Assembly: GCA_003336485.1 (NCBI GenBank)
Contig: QENH01000179.1
Location: forward strand, 1 to 34,149
Direction of reading: 5' to 3'
Length of the DNA: 34,149 nucleotides
DNA from: Candidatus Methanophagales archaeon
Lineage (GTDB): Archaea > Halobacteriota > Syntropharchaeia > Alkanophagales > Methanospirareceae
This document shows positions 9,717 to 17,484 of the stretch, piece by piece (within the stretch, counting starts at the first letter, position 1; every line of letters starts with the position of its first letter). Under the pieces are notes generated by a model. The model searched no databases and had not been told where the DNA came from. It saw only the letters and a program-made list of their open reading frames with translations. The position numbers and the translations under genes were made by a program.

Positions 9717-10393
9717 ATGTGGTGGAGCTTGTAGAAGTAACAAAGGTATATGAGCTTCCTCGTGGGAGCGTCAAAGCGCTTGATAACGTGACTGCAAGCA
9801 TAGAAGCCGGCGAGTTCATTTCTGTTATGGGCCCTTCTGGCTCGGGAAAGACAACTTTCCTTAATATCATCGGGTGTTTGGACACGCCGACAGAAGGTAC
9901 GGTAGACATCGGTGGTGAAAACATCAATGGACTGGATGATGAGGCGTTGACTAAGATAAGGCGTGATAAAATAGGATTTGTATTTCAGCAGTTTAACCTT
10001 ATAGCCACATTAACTGCACTGGAGAACATTGAGTACCCGATGATATTAAAGGGCGTGAACGGGCACGAGGAGAAGAGCAAGGAGCTCGTGAGCTCTGTTG
10101 GATTGGATGAGGAACTGGGCGAGAACAAACCAAACGAACTTTCCGGAGGCGAGCAGCAGCGTGTTGCTATTGCTCGTGCACTGGCAAATGACCCGGATAT
10201 AATTCTTGCCGATGAGCCTACTGGCAATCTGGACTCGAAGACGAGCAAAGACATTATGCAGCTCCTGAAAGATACGAACGAGCGTGGGAAGACTATTATT
10301 ATAGTTACGCATGACCCGCAGGTTGCTTCGTATACTAAACGCACATTCAGGCTTGTTGATGGGAGGATAGATAGTGATGGCGTGTTTCTATAA
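9713..10393 (+). CDS. ABC transporter ATP-binding protein (MacB/LolD type)
   Basis: Walker A GPSGSGKTT, LSGGEQQRVAIARAL signature, Walker B IILADEPTGNLD. ATG at 9713 overlaps the TGA of the upstream gene (ATGA); the ORF track starts at 9701. Confidence 0.95.
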   Translation: MNVVELVEVTKVYELPRGSVKALDNVTASIEAGEFISVMGPSGSGKTTFLNIIGCLDTPTEGTVDIGGENINGLDDEALTKIRRDKIGFVFQQFNLIATLTALENIEYPMILKGVNGHEEKSKELVSSVGLDEELGENKPNELSGGEQQRVAIARALANDPDIILADEPTGNLDSKTSKDIMQLLKDTNERGKTIIIVTHDPQVASYTKRTFRLVDGRIDSDGVFL

Positions 10394-10420
10394 AGCAACC
10401 ACGAGATTACACAAGGTAAA

Positions 10421-11539
10421 ATGATCTTCTTCGAGTTCGCAAAACGGAACCTCGCAAGGCATAAGTTCAGGTCTGTGCTCGCTATCCTAGGGATTGTGAT
10501 AGGCGTGCTGGCAATAACAGCACTGGGTATCCTAGGAAACAGTGTTCAGCTCGCCGTCTCTGAGCAGTTGTGCATGATCGGAAATGAGCTCGTAGTCTAC
10601 CCATATGGCGAAGAAGCGATTTCTGAGGACAATTTCAAGAAGATAGAGAAAGTGGCAGAGGCTATCCCGGTACAGTCAATCGGGGATAAGGCAACTCTAA
10701 ACGGTGAGTCAACGTTTGTTATGGTCTATGGTATGCGTAGCGAGGACATCCCGAAACTGCTGGAGAAAGAGGCGGGGCAGTTTCTTAAACACGGCTCCCT
10801 AAACTGTATGGTCGGCTCCCGACTCGCGGACAATTATGAGCTCCGGGTAGGGGAGCGGGCAGCGCTACAAAGTCAGAAGCCAAGGATCGTTGGTATCTTA
10901 GCGGAAAGAGGAGTAGGGTTCGATATAAGTCCGGATAATGCCATCATTGTCTCTGATAAGATGTTCGACTTGATGTATAATACCACCGGCTACAACTCGG
11001 TGATTGTAAAGGTGGAAAAGATAGAGGATGTGGAAGAAGCAAGAGAGGAGATTGAAGCTCGATTGAACAAGAAAGAGGAAGTTGTAATGGTGATGGAGCT
11101 GAAGATGATTGTGGAAGGCATAAAGGGACTGTTCAATACGATTTCCATATTCCTGCTTGGCATTGGCGCTATCTCACTCGTGGTTGCGGGTGTAAGCATC
11201 CTTAACGTAATGATGATGTCCACGGTGGAGCGAACGAAGGAGATAGGGGTGATGCGTGCAATAGGAACGTCAAAAAGAGGTATACTGCGTATGTTCCTCT
11301 TTGAATCGTTGATCCTGGGCGCGATAGGCGGCGTAATCGGTGCGATTTCGGGTTTCGGTGCTGGTTTCTTAGTGGACGTCTTGATATTACATGAAGCGTC
11401 ATATCTGTTTGCTCCTTCAAGCATCCTTTATGTATTCGTTGGTATTGCATTCGGCGTAGGAACGAGCGTGCTAAGCGGGCTTTATCCTGCATGGCGCGCT
11501 TCTAAGTTGAAGCCGATAGAGGCGCTGAGGCATGAATAA
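10421..11539 (+). CDS. ABC transporter permease (MacB/FtsX family)
   Basis: N-terminal FAKRNLARHKFRSVLAILGIVIGVLAI, periplasmic-type domain, ILNVMMMSTVERTKEIGVMRAIGTSKRGILRMFLFES, LYPAWRASKLKPIEALRHE. Confidence 0.95.
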   Translation: MIFFEFAKRNLARHKFRSVLAILGIVIGVLAITALGILGNSVQLAVSEQLCMIGNELVVYPYGEEAISEDNFKKIEKVAEAIPVQSIGDKATLNGESTFVMVYGMRSEDIPKLLEKEAGQFLKHGSLNCMVGSRLADNYELRVGERAALQSQKPRIVGILAERGVGFDISPDNAIIVSDKMFDLMYNTTGYNSVIVKVEKIEDVEEAREEIEARLNKKEEVVMVMELKMIVEGIKGLFNTISIFLLGIGAISLVVAGVSILNVMMMSTVERTKEIGVMRAIGTSKRGILRMFLFESLILGAIGGVIGAISGFGAGFLVDVLILHEASYLFAPSSILYVFVGIAFGVGTSVLSGLYPAWRASKLKPIEALRHE

Positions 11540-11625
11540 ATTCTAAGCTCTATGCTCGAAATCCCAACATTTTACCTACACATCAAGGGGTAATATACAA
11601 ACGTATCTGTTTTTTGTGACTTTCT

Positions 11626-11682
11626 GCCACAGACTACATACACCGAGAGCACCGAGTATTTTCCCTCCGTGTCCTCTGTGGC
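11626..11682. repeat. dispersed ~57-bp element with 8-bp perfect terminal inverted repeats (copy 1)
   Basis: GCCACAGA...TCTGTGGC ends; internal ACACCGAGAGCACCGAGTATTTTC shared with 16413-16467. Confidence 0.75.
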
Positions 11683-11727
11683 TAATTAATCATTTTTGAC
11701 TTTTTCTTGATGTCAATTATTTGTGGT

Positions 11728-11751
11728 TTCGTAATTCCTAATTCGTAATTC
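11728..11751. repeat. degenerate tandem 7-bp repeat (attcgta / GAATTAC), copy A
   Basis: ttcgtaattcctaattcgtaattc lies 2 nt past the stop codon of the 11754-13139 kinase. Confidence 0.8.
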
Positions 11752-11753
11752 TT

Positions 11754-13139
11754 TCACTCCGCCGCTATCTCAAATACCACCTTAAATGTCGTCCCACCGT
11801 CACTATTAATCTCCAGAGTCCCCTGTAACTGATCTTCTACCAGAATTTTCACCATACGCAGCCCCAGTGTTTTACTTACATTGATGTCAAATCCGTCGGG
11901 TAATCCAACGCCGTCATCGCTTACTGTCAGAATAACCACTCCTTTTTCCGATACATGGAAATCGACCGCTATTTCTCCCGCTTTCCTGTTTACAAATGCA
12001 TACTTTAATGCGTTTATTAACAGTTCATTAAGAATCAAGCCAAGATGTACAGCAATAGATATGGGAAGTGGTTTTTCATCTGCACGCACAACAGGCGTAA
12101 TTCTCGTATTTTGGACAGGATGACTCGATAGCATTTGCTTCAGCAATCCATTCACAAACACCTTCATATTCATCTCCGATACATTCCCGGTTTCATATAA
12201 CTGGGTGTGGATAAGAGCCATAGTATTTATCCGGTCTCGTGATTCTGCGAGTACATCAGATGCGCCTCGGTCTTTAGCAACTCGTGCTTGCATATTTAGC
12301 ATGCTCGAGACGACCTGAAGATTATTCTTCACTCGATGATGGGTCTCACGCAACAGCAACTCTTTATCGCGTAGTGCTGCTTTTATTTGCTCCTCTGCAT
12401 GCTTACGCTCGGTGATGTCACGAGCAATGCCAATAAGACCTGTGATATTCCCCGCAGTATCAAAAAGAGGAACTTTGATGGCTTGAAACCAGTATTCTTT
12501 TCCTTCTGCACCTGTCATTTGCTTAATAATTTCTTTTGGCTTACCTGTCTTGAAAACCGCCTGGTCATTTTCAACATTTTTCGCTGCTTCCTCTTTGTTT
12601 GGCATTAATTCATAATCATCTTTTCCTATAACCTCTTCACGAGATAATCCAAAAACCTCTGCCGTTTTCTCGTTGGCAATAATATATCGGCTATCCAAGT
12701 CTTTTAAAAAAATAGCATCATATGCGGATTCTACCATATGTTGGTATTGTTTGAGCTTCTCATCCGCCATTTTTCGTGCCATTACAGTTTCTACCGTAGC
12801 GGGAAGAACGGTGAGGTAATTACTCGCCGGGTCCTTGACCAGATAATCGTAAGCACCTGCTTTCATTGCTTTTACTGCCACCGCCTCATCTCCCGACCCG
12901 GTAGTCACTATAATGGGTGCATCTACCTTCAGGTCAAAGATGTCAAATGCGGTCCCATCGCCAAGTAAATAATCAGAAATAATCACGTCGAATTTATTAG
13001 AAGCCAGAATAATTTTGGCTTCTACAACTGAGCTGGCTATCGTATACTCATATGGTATTTTATTCTCCTTAAAAAACCGCTGGAAAGCCATCTGGTCCAC
13101 TTTGTCATCTTCAATTATCAGAACTTTCGGTCTTTTCAT
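11754..13139 (-). CDS. response regulator receiver - PAS - HisKA_2/HATPase hybrid sensor kinase
   Basis: REC (PKVLIIEDDKVDQMAF..DVIISDYLLGDG..KDPASN), PAS (MVESAYDAIFLKDLDSRYI..IGIARDITERK), HisKA_2 RETHHRVKNNLQVVSSMLNMQ, ATPase [12 protein letters not shown]...LGLRMVKIL. Confidence 0.92.
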   Translation of the reverse strand: MKRPKVLIIEDDKVDQMAFQRFFKENKIPYEYTIASSVVEAKIILASNKFDVIISDYLLGDGTAFDIFDLKVDAPIIVTTGSGDEAVAVKAMKAGAYDYLVKDPASNYLTVLPATVETVMARKMADEKLKQYQHMVESAYDAIFLKDLDSRYIIANEKTAEVFGLSREEVIGKDDYELMPNKEEAAKNVENDQAVFKTGKPKEIIKQMTGAEGKEYWFQAIKVPLFDTAGNITGLIGIARDITERKHAEEQIKAALRDKELLLRETHHRVKNNLQVVSSMLNMQARVAKDRGASDVLAESRDRINTMALIHTQLYETGNVSEMNMKVFVNGLLKQMLSSHPVQNTRITPVVRADEKPLPISIAVHLGLILNELLINALKYAFVNRKAGEIAVDFHVSEKGVVILTVSDDGVGLPDGFDINVSKTLGLRMVKILVEDQLQGTLEINSDGGTTFKVVFEIAAE

Positions 13140-13243
13140 CGCTTATACCTCCGGTAACGCACTTATGGTCCAATACGAGTTGATAGTTTTCACGACCCAC
13201 ACAAATTGTGAATAATCAACCGATTTGATTTCCGCGCGCTCTT

Positions 13244-14572
13244 TCATGCCTCTGCACCACCCTTACTTTCTTTTGGTAAGCAGAAAAAGAAGGTAGTCCC
13301 CACACCTACTTTTGAGTCCACCCCAATTTCTCCACCCTGCGACTCGACAATTTTCTTTACTATTGATAGACCCACACCGGTACTTTCAACTTCATCACGG
13401 GGTTTCAGCGTTTGGAATATCTGGAATATCTTCTCATAATATCGCTCCTCTATCCCGGGTCCGTTATCTGCAACATAGAACTTCCAATAGCCGGTCTCTT
13501 CGCTGCATCCAATTGTTATCTGCCCTTTCGGCTTGTCCATATACCGCACCGCATTGCTCAATAGATTCTGAAATACCTGTTCCGTCTTCGTCCGCTCACA
13601 GAGAATAGTAGGTAATTTATCTCCCACCTTTATAGCTATACCTTCTGGCGGATTAATCATAGTTATTACGTCAGCTATAAGAGTATTTAAATCTATTTCT
13701 TGTTTATTCTCTTTCATACGTCCAATTCTCGAATATTCCAGTATACTCTCAATTAAATTGTGCATTCGCTTCACTCTACTAAGAAGCAGAGCCAGTTGCT
13801 CTTTGCCTTCTTCATCCAGCTTATCACTATAATCCGCGGATAACCACTCTGCTAAGGACGTGATAGCACGTAGGGGTGCTTTTAAGTCATGGGATACAAT
13901 ATACGCGAAATCCTTTAATCCCTTGTTCGTCATTTCCAGCTCAGCGAGCAGTTGTAACTGCCTTTCCTCTGCCTGAGTTCTCGCTTCTTCCAATCGCTTG
14001 CGCTCGGTGATGTCCCTAAAGATCGTCAATTTTGATATGGTTCCGTCAATATTCGTAAGCGGTGTCTCAATGAGGTCGTAGGTCTTATTCATCCTGCGGG
14101 AGTACCACTCCCACCGCACTGTCTTGCCATTCATCACCGCCGGACTTTTACACCGTGGACATGGTTCTTCCCCATCATGGAACGCTTTATAGCAAATATC
14201 TCCTGTCTGGTCGCCAACCGCATCAATCAAAACTTTATTCATAAACACTATTTCATAGTCCTTTGATACAATGTATATGCCGTCAACCATACTTTCAAAT
14301 ATCAGTTTCAGGTTGTCCCGCTCTTCTTTTATCCGCTCCTCCAACGCCACTACAGTTGTTATATCCCTGCTCACACGGACAGTGCCAATCGGCACGCCAT
14401 CTTCATCCTTTAACAACGCTGCGGACATGCAGATATGCACAGGCTTTCCATCTTTTCGCAACGCGATTGTCCGATAGTTTTTTAGCGCCCCTTCGTTCCG
14501 CACACAATTCATTATCCTGTCCACATCTGCAGTATCAGCGAAAAATTTGCTGTTTTGTATAGATACTTGCAA
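13244..14572 (-). CDS. PAS sensor histidine kinase, C-terminal portion of a frameshifted gene
   Basis: PAS, then FAYIVSHDLKAPLRAI (H box), NLLSNAVRYMDKP (N box), VADNGPGIEERYYEKIF, GVGLSIVKKIVE. Starts mid-PAS at a TTG; overlaps the upstream sensor ORF in another frame. Confidence 0.85.
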   Translation of the reverse strand: MQVSIQNSKFFADTADVDRIMNCVRNEGALKNYRTIALRKDGKPVHICMSAALLKDEDGVPIGTVRVSRDITTVVALEERIKEERDNLKLIFESMVDGIYIVSKDYEIVFMNKVLIDAVGDQTGDICYKAFHDGEEPCPRCKSPAVMNGKTVRWEWYSRRMNKTYDLIETPLTNIDGTISKLTIFRDITERKRLEEARTQAEERQLQLLAELEMTNKGLKDFAYIVSHDLKAPLRAITSLAEWLSADYSDKLDEEGKEQLALLLSRVKRMHNLIESILEYSRIGRMKENKQEIDLNTLIADVITMINPPEGIAIKVGDKLPTILCERTKTEQVFQNLLSNAVRYMDKPKGQITIGCSEETGYWKFYVADNGPGIEERYYEKIFQIFQTLKPRDEVESTGVGLSIVKKIVESQGGEIGVDSKVGVGTTFFFCLPKESKGGAEA

Positions 14573-15459
14573 TTCCGGTCTACCAGATAAACGGAATCTT
14601 CGGTAGACTCCACTAAGGAGCGATACGCATCTTCGCTTTCACGCAGTTCCTTTGTCCGACTTCTCACCTCCTGCTCCAGAATGCTCTTCTTGCGACGCTC
14701 AAAAATGATAAAAATGGCCCCGCCTGCTATCAGCACAATAATGATATAACCCAGTATAAGTAGCTCACGAGGGTGCGCAGCAGCAATAATCCACGCCACC
14801 TCACCAATAGGCGCACACACAGCTACTGACCAGATATGATCGCCAACAGGAACTGGCGCGTAGGCAACAAACTTATTAATCCGTTCTACCCGTCCCCGAT
14901 GCCACCCCGAGACATAGCGATCTATTCCTTCATCTCCTGCCATCATCTGTCGTTGGATGTTCTTTATTACCTCGTAAGAAAGCTCGGGGTTCTTCGCCTC
15001 ACGCACCTTAAATGCATCCTGACCCACGAAATCCGGTTCATGATGTGCTAAGAAAACGCCTTCTTCGTCCGCTATATAAACCGGTCTCACAATCCGGATA
15101 CGCATTTCGCCCTTCTCGTTGTGCATCAATCCGGATACGAGAACGTCCCCTGTATCTTTAGCCTTTTGAAAATAAGCTTCTCCACGGTAGTTCCGTCCTA
15201 CAAGCTCCATCCGCCCGCTCTCATTGGGATAGATAAAACGGAGCTTACCATTTTTATCCAGCCGCCGTAAAGATGTTTCTGATGGGAAACTGAGACACAT
15301 AGCTTTCAGATCGTCCTGAATATCTGGTCCCATCATCTGCACACCTGGTAGCTCTGAGAGCCCGAGCAGGTTATCTTCGAGATTTGTGATGTAATTCTCA
15401 ATGCCTGCTGCAGGACGTTCCCCCTTTTTATATGATGCTTTTTTCGCTGTCACCACCAC
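14512..15459 (-). CDS. Cache-like sensor with C-terminal TM helix and the start of a PAS domain; N-terminal portion of the frameshifted kinase
   Basis: IENYITNLEDNLLGLSELPGVQ and GVFLAHHEPDFVGQDAF (Cache-like), TM ELLILGYIIIVLIAGGAIFII, then ESEDAYRSLVESTEDSVYLVDRNCKYLY (PAS start) before running into frameshifted sequence. Confidence 0.75.
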   Translation of the reverse strand: MVVTAKKASYKKGERPAAGIENYITNLEDNLLGLSELPGVQMMGPDIQDDLKAMCLSFPSETSLRRLDKNGKLRFIYPNESGRMELVGRNYRGEAYFQKAKDTGDVLVSGLMHNEKGEMRIRIVRPVYIADEEGVFLAHHEPDFVGQDAFKVREAKNPELSYEVIKNIQRQMMAGDEGIDRYVSGWHRGRVERINKFVAYAPVPVGDHIWSVAVCAPIGEVAWIIAAAHPRELLILGYIIIVLIAGGAIFIIFERRKKSILEQEVRSRTKELRESEDAYRSLVESTEDSVYLVDRNCKYLYKTANFSLILQMWTG

Positions 15460-15637
15460 CTATGAAAAACACTTTACCGCTACTATAGTTAGTGTATATA
15501 AAATAAAATAAAAGAATAGCCTGAGTTCAAGTTTGAAATCTTCCTTTGCTAATCTCTATTTACTATCCGTTCCTGTCCCTACTCCCAAACCTCCTCCACT
15601 TTAAATCCCCTTTCCTCGCCTCACTGCCCCCTATCCC

Positions 15638-15657
15638 TAATTCGTAATTCGTAATTC
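15638..15657. repeat. tandem 7-bp repeat (attcgta / GAATTAC), copy B
   Basis: taattcgtaattcgtaattc lies 1 nt past the stop codon of the 15659-16300 gene. Confidence 0.85.
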
Positions 15658-15658
15658 A

Positions 15659-16300
15659 TCACCTTTTTGCCATCTCAAACTCCACCTTAAAAGTCGTACC
15701 CTTATCACTGTCAACCTCCAGTTTTCCATCTAACTGCTCTTCAGCCAGAATTTTCACCACACGCAGCCCAAGTGTTTTGCTTGCATTGATGTCAAAACCT
15801 TCTGGTAATCCAACACCATCATCACTGATGGTCAGACCGATATTACCTTTTCCCGATGCTCCGAGACTAACCTCTATCTTACCCTCTTTCCTGTTTGCAA
15901 AAGCATGCTTAAATGCGTTTGTCAAAAGTTCATTCGCAATTAATCCGACAGGTACAGCAGCAGAGATAGGAAGTGAACAATCAACTGCATGAACGACCGG
16001 GCTAATTTTCGTTTCCGGAACCGAATGAACCTGGAGCAATTGCACCAACAGATTATTCATAAACCCCTTCATAATTATCGCTGATAAGTCTCCACCTTCA
16101 TATAATTGACTATGGATAAGCGCCATCGCATTTATCCGGTTCCTCGATTCTGATAGTATAGCCTCTACGCCATCCCATGCAACGTGCAGGTTGTTGTGCA
16201 CCTTACCGTCCCTGAGTGCTTCTTGCGTCAGGCGCACATCGCCTGGATTGTCTTCCACTAGCAGGATCTCTATCGCCTCACCTATCATTTCTACCGCCAT
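15659..16300 (-). CDS. truncated REC fused to HisKA_2-HATPase C-terminal part; lacks both phospho-acceptor regions (likely internal deletion)
   Basis: [37 protein letters not shown] (REC start) runs directly into [21 protein letters not shown] (HisKA_2, after the His helix). The ATPase domain aligns well with 11754-13139. Confidence 0.8.
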   Translation of the reverse strand: MAVEMIGEAIEILLVEDNPGDVRLTQEALRDGKVHNNLHVAWDGVEAILSESRNRINAMALIHSQLYEGGDLSAIIMKGFMNNLLVQLLQVHSVPETKISPVVHAVDCSLPISAAVPVGLIANELLTNAFKHAFANRKEGKIEVSLGASGKGNIGLTISDDGVGLPEGFDINASKTLGLRVVKILAEEQLDGKLEVDSDKGTTFKVEFEMAKR

Positions 16301-16412
16301 AAAGGTAAGTAAGAATTGACATATATAAATGTGGTAGGTTTACAATATGTATAATCGCCCCTCCAAACATCATTTTCTTGTCGTATATTTTTTAACTTGA
16401 TTATAAATTTTC

Positions 16413-16467
16413 CGCCATAGAGTACACCGAGAGCACCCAGTTATTTTCACTCTGTAGTCTCTGTGGC
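16413..16467. repeat. dispersed ~55-bp inverted-repeat element (copy 2)
   Basis: gccatagagtacaccgagagcacccagttattttcactctgtagtctctgtggc; clearly related to 11626-11682. Confidence 0.75.
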
Positions 16468-16581
16468 TATCATTTATCAAAACTTTTTGCGTAAACTATT
16501 TACTGGGAGTTCCCTTAGGAGAATAATTATGGTTTCGTGCTCAGTGATCTGTAACTCAAAACTCCTTTCTCCCACACCGCA

Positions 16582-17439
16582 TCACCCTACTTCTTCATCA
16601 GCCCAGTCATAACAGGAGGTGTAAACTTTCATACCCAATAACGCCACCAGTTCGGTTGCTCGGTAGTCCAGCATGGGCGTAATAATGAGCTTGCGATCTA
16701 CCTTTACCTGATTCCGTTTCTCATAGAATACAATCTTCTTGCCAAAAGCGTCAACATCGTATCTGCTCATTGAAGCCTTTATCTCGATTGCGGTAGTCTT
16801 ACCATTACGTATCAGTACGTCAATCTCAATTGGCTCAGGACGCCCAAACGCCTCGCCCTGCTTATCATATTCTATATATCGCTCCACATGCAGCCCAAAA
16901 TCTTCGCTGAGTATTCCTTCAACTGCGCTACGAAAGCTCTCTTCGGTCTTTATACCCCACCTGCTACCCAAAGCGCCAATCTGCATCCTAAAGTGCTTTT
17001 CAAACCGCTTTTGTACCTGAGCCAACTCATCCATTGCATGTTCCAGACCGCCAACGCGTTCTTCCGTCCGCTTCTGCGCCTGTGCTAGCTCTACCATTGC
17101 ATGTTCCAGACCGCCAACGCGCTCTTCCGTCCGCTTCTGTGCCTGCGCCAACGCATCAATTGCACGTTCCAGACCGCCAACGCGCTCTTCCGTCCGCTTC
17201 TGTGCCTGTGCTAGCTCTGCCATTGCACGTTCCAGACCGCCAACTCGTTCTTCCGTCCGCTTCTGCGCTTCCACTAATTCTACAATCGCACTTCTTAGCT
17301 TGTCAAACTCTTCGCGCCTGACTGCGAACTCATCCCTGGCTCGCTCCATCATTGCATCTACAAGTAAGAGCATGGGCCTTTGTAACTCAATCGGGAATTG
17401 TTCTAATATGTCCGCATATCGGCGCTTTGCTTCACTCAT
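16582..17439 (-). CDS. coiled-coil repeat protein with C-terminal PD-(D/E)XK nuclease-like domain (DUF3782-like)
   Basis: Five near-identical copies of [21 protein letters not shown] (21 aa) then [30 protein letters not shown] (D...ExK core). Confidence 0.8.
   Translation of the reverse strand: MSEAKRRYADILEQFPIELQRPMLLLVDAMMERARDEFAVRREEFDKLRSAIVELVEAQKRTEERVGGLERAMAELAQAQKRTEERVGGLERAIDALAQAQKRTEERVGGLEHAMVELAQAQKRTEERVGGLEHAMDELAQVQKRFEKHFRMQIGALGSRWGIKTEESFRSAVEGILSEDFGLHVERYIEYDKQGEAFGRPEPIEIDVLIRNGKTTAIEIKASMSRYDVDAFGKKIVFYEKRNQVKVDRKLIITPMLDYRATELVALLGMKVYTSCYDWADEEVG
17020..17277. repeat. 63-bp tandem repeat (about 4 copies) encoding 21-aa coiled-coil units
   Basis: Repeated '...gcatgttccagaccgccaacgcgctcttccgtccgcttctgcgcctg...' at 63-bp spacing. 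Confidence 0.85.
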
Positions 17440-17484
17440 CTACATATGTTCCTTTGTTCTTCTTTAATATATAATATAGATTCT

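Noticed and set aside
9985-10398. Minus-strand ORFs opposite the ABC ATPase
   Set aside because: Mirror ORFs of a clear ABC ATPase; no independent support.
17020-17277. Possible CRISPR-like array
   Set aside because: 63-bp units are contiguous and coding, with no variable spacers.
17034-17321. Plus-strand repetitive ORF ([18 protein letters not shown]...)
   Set aside because: Simply the antisense reading of the 63-bp coiled-coil repeats; not an independent protein.
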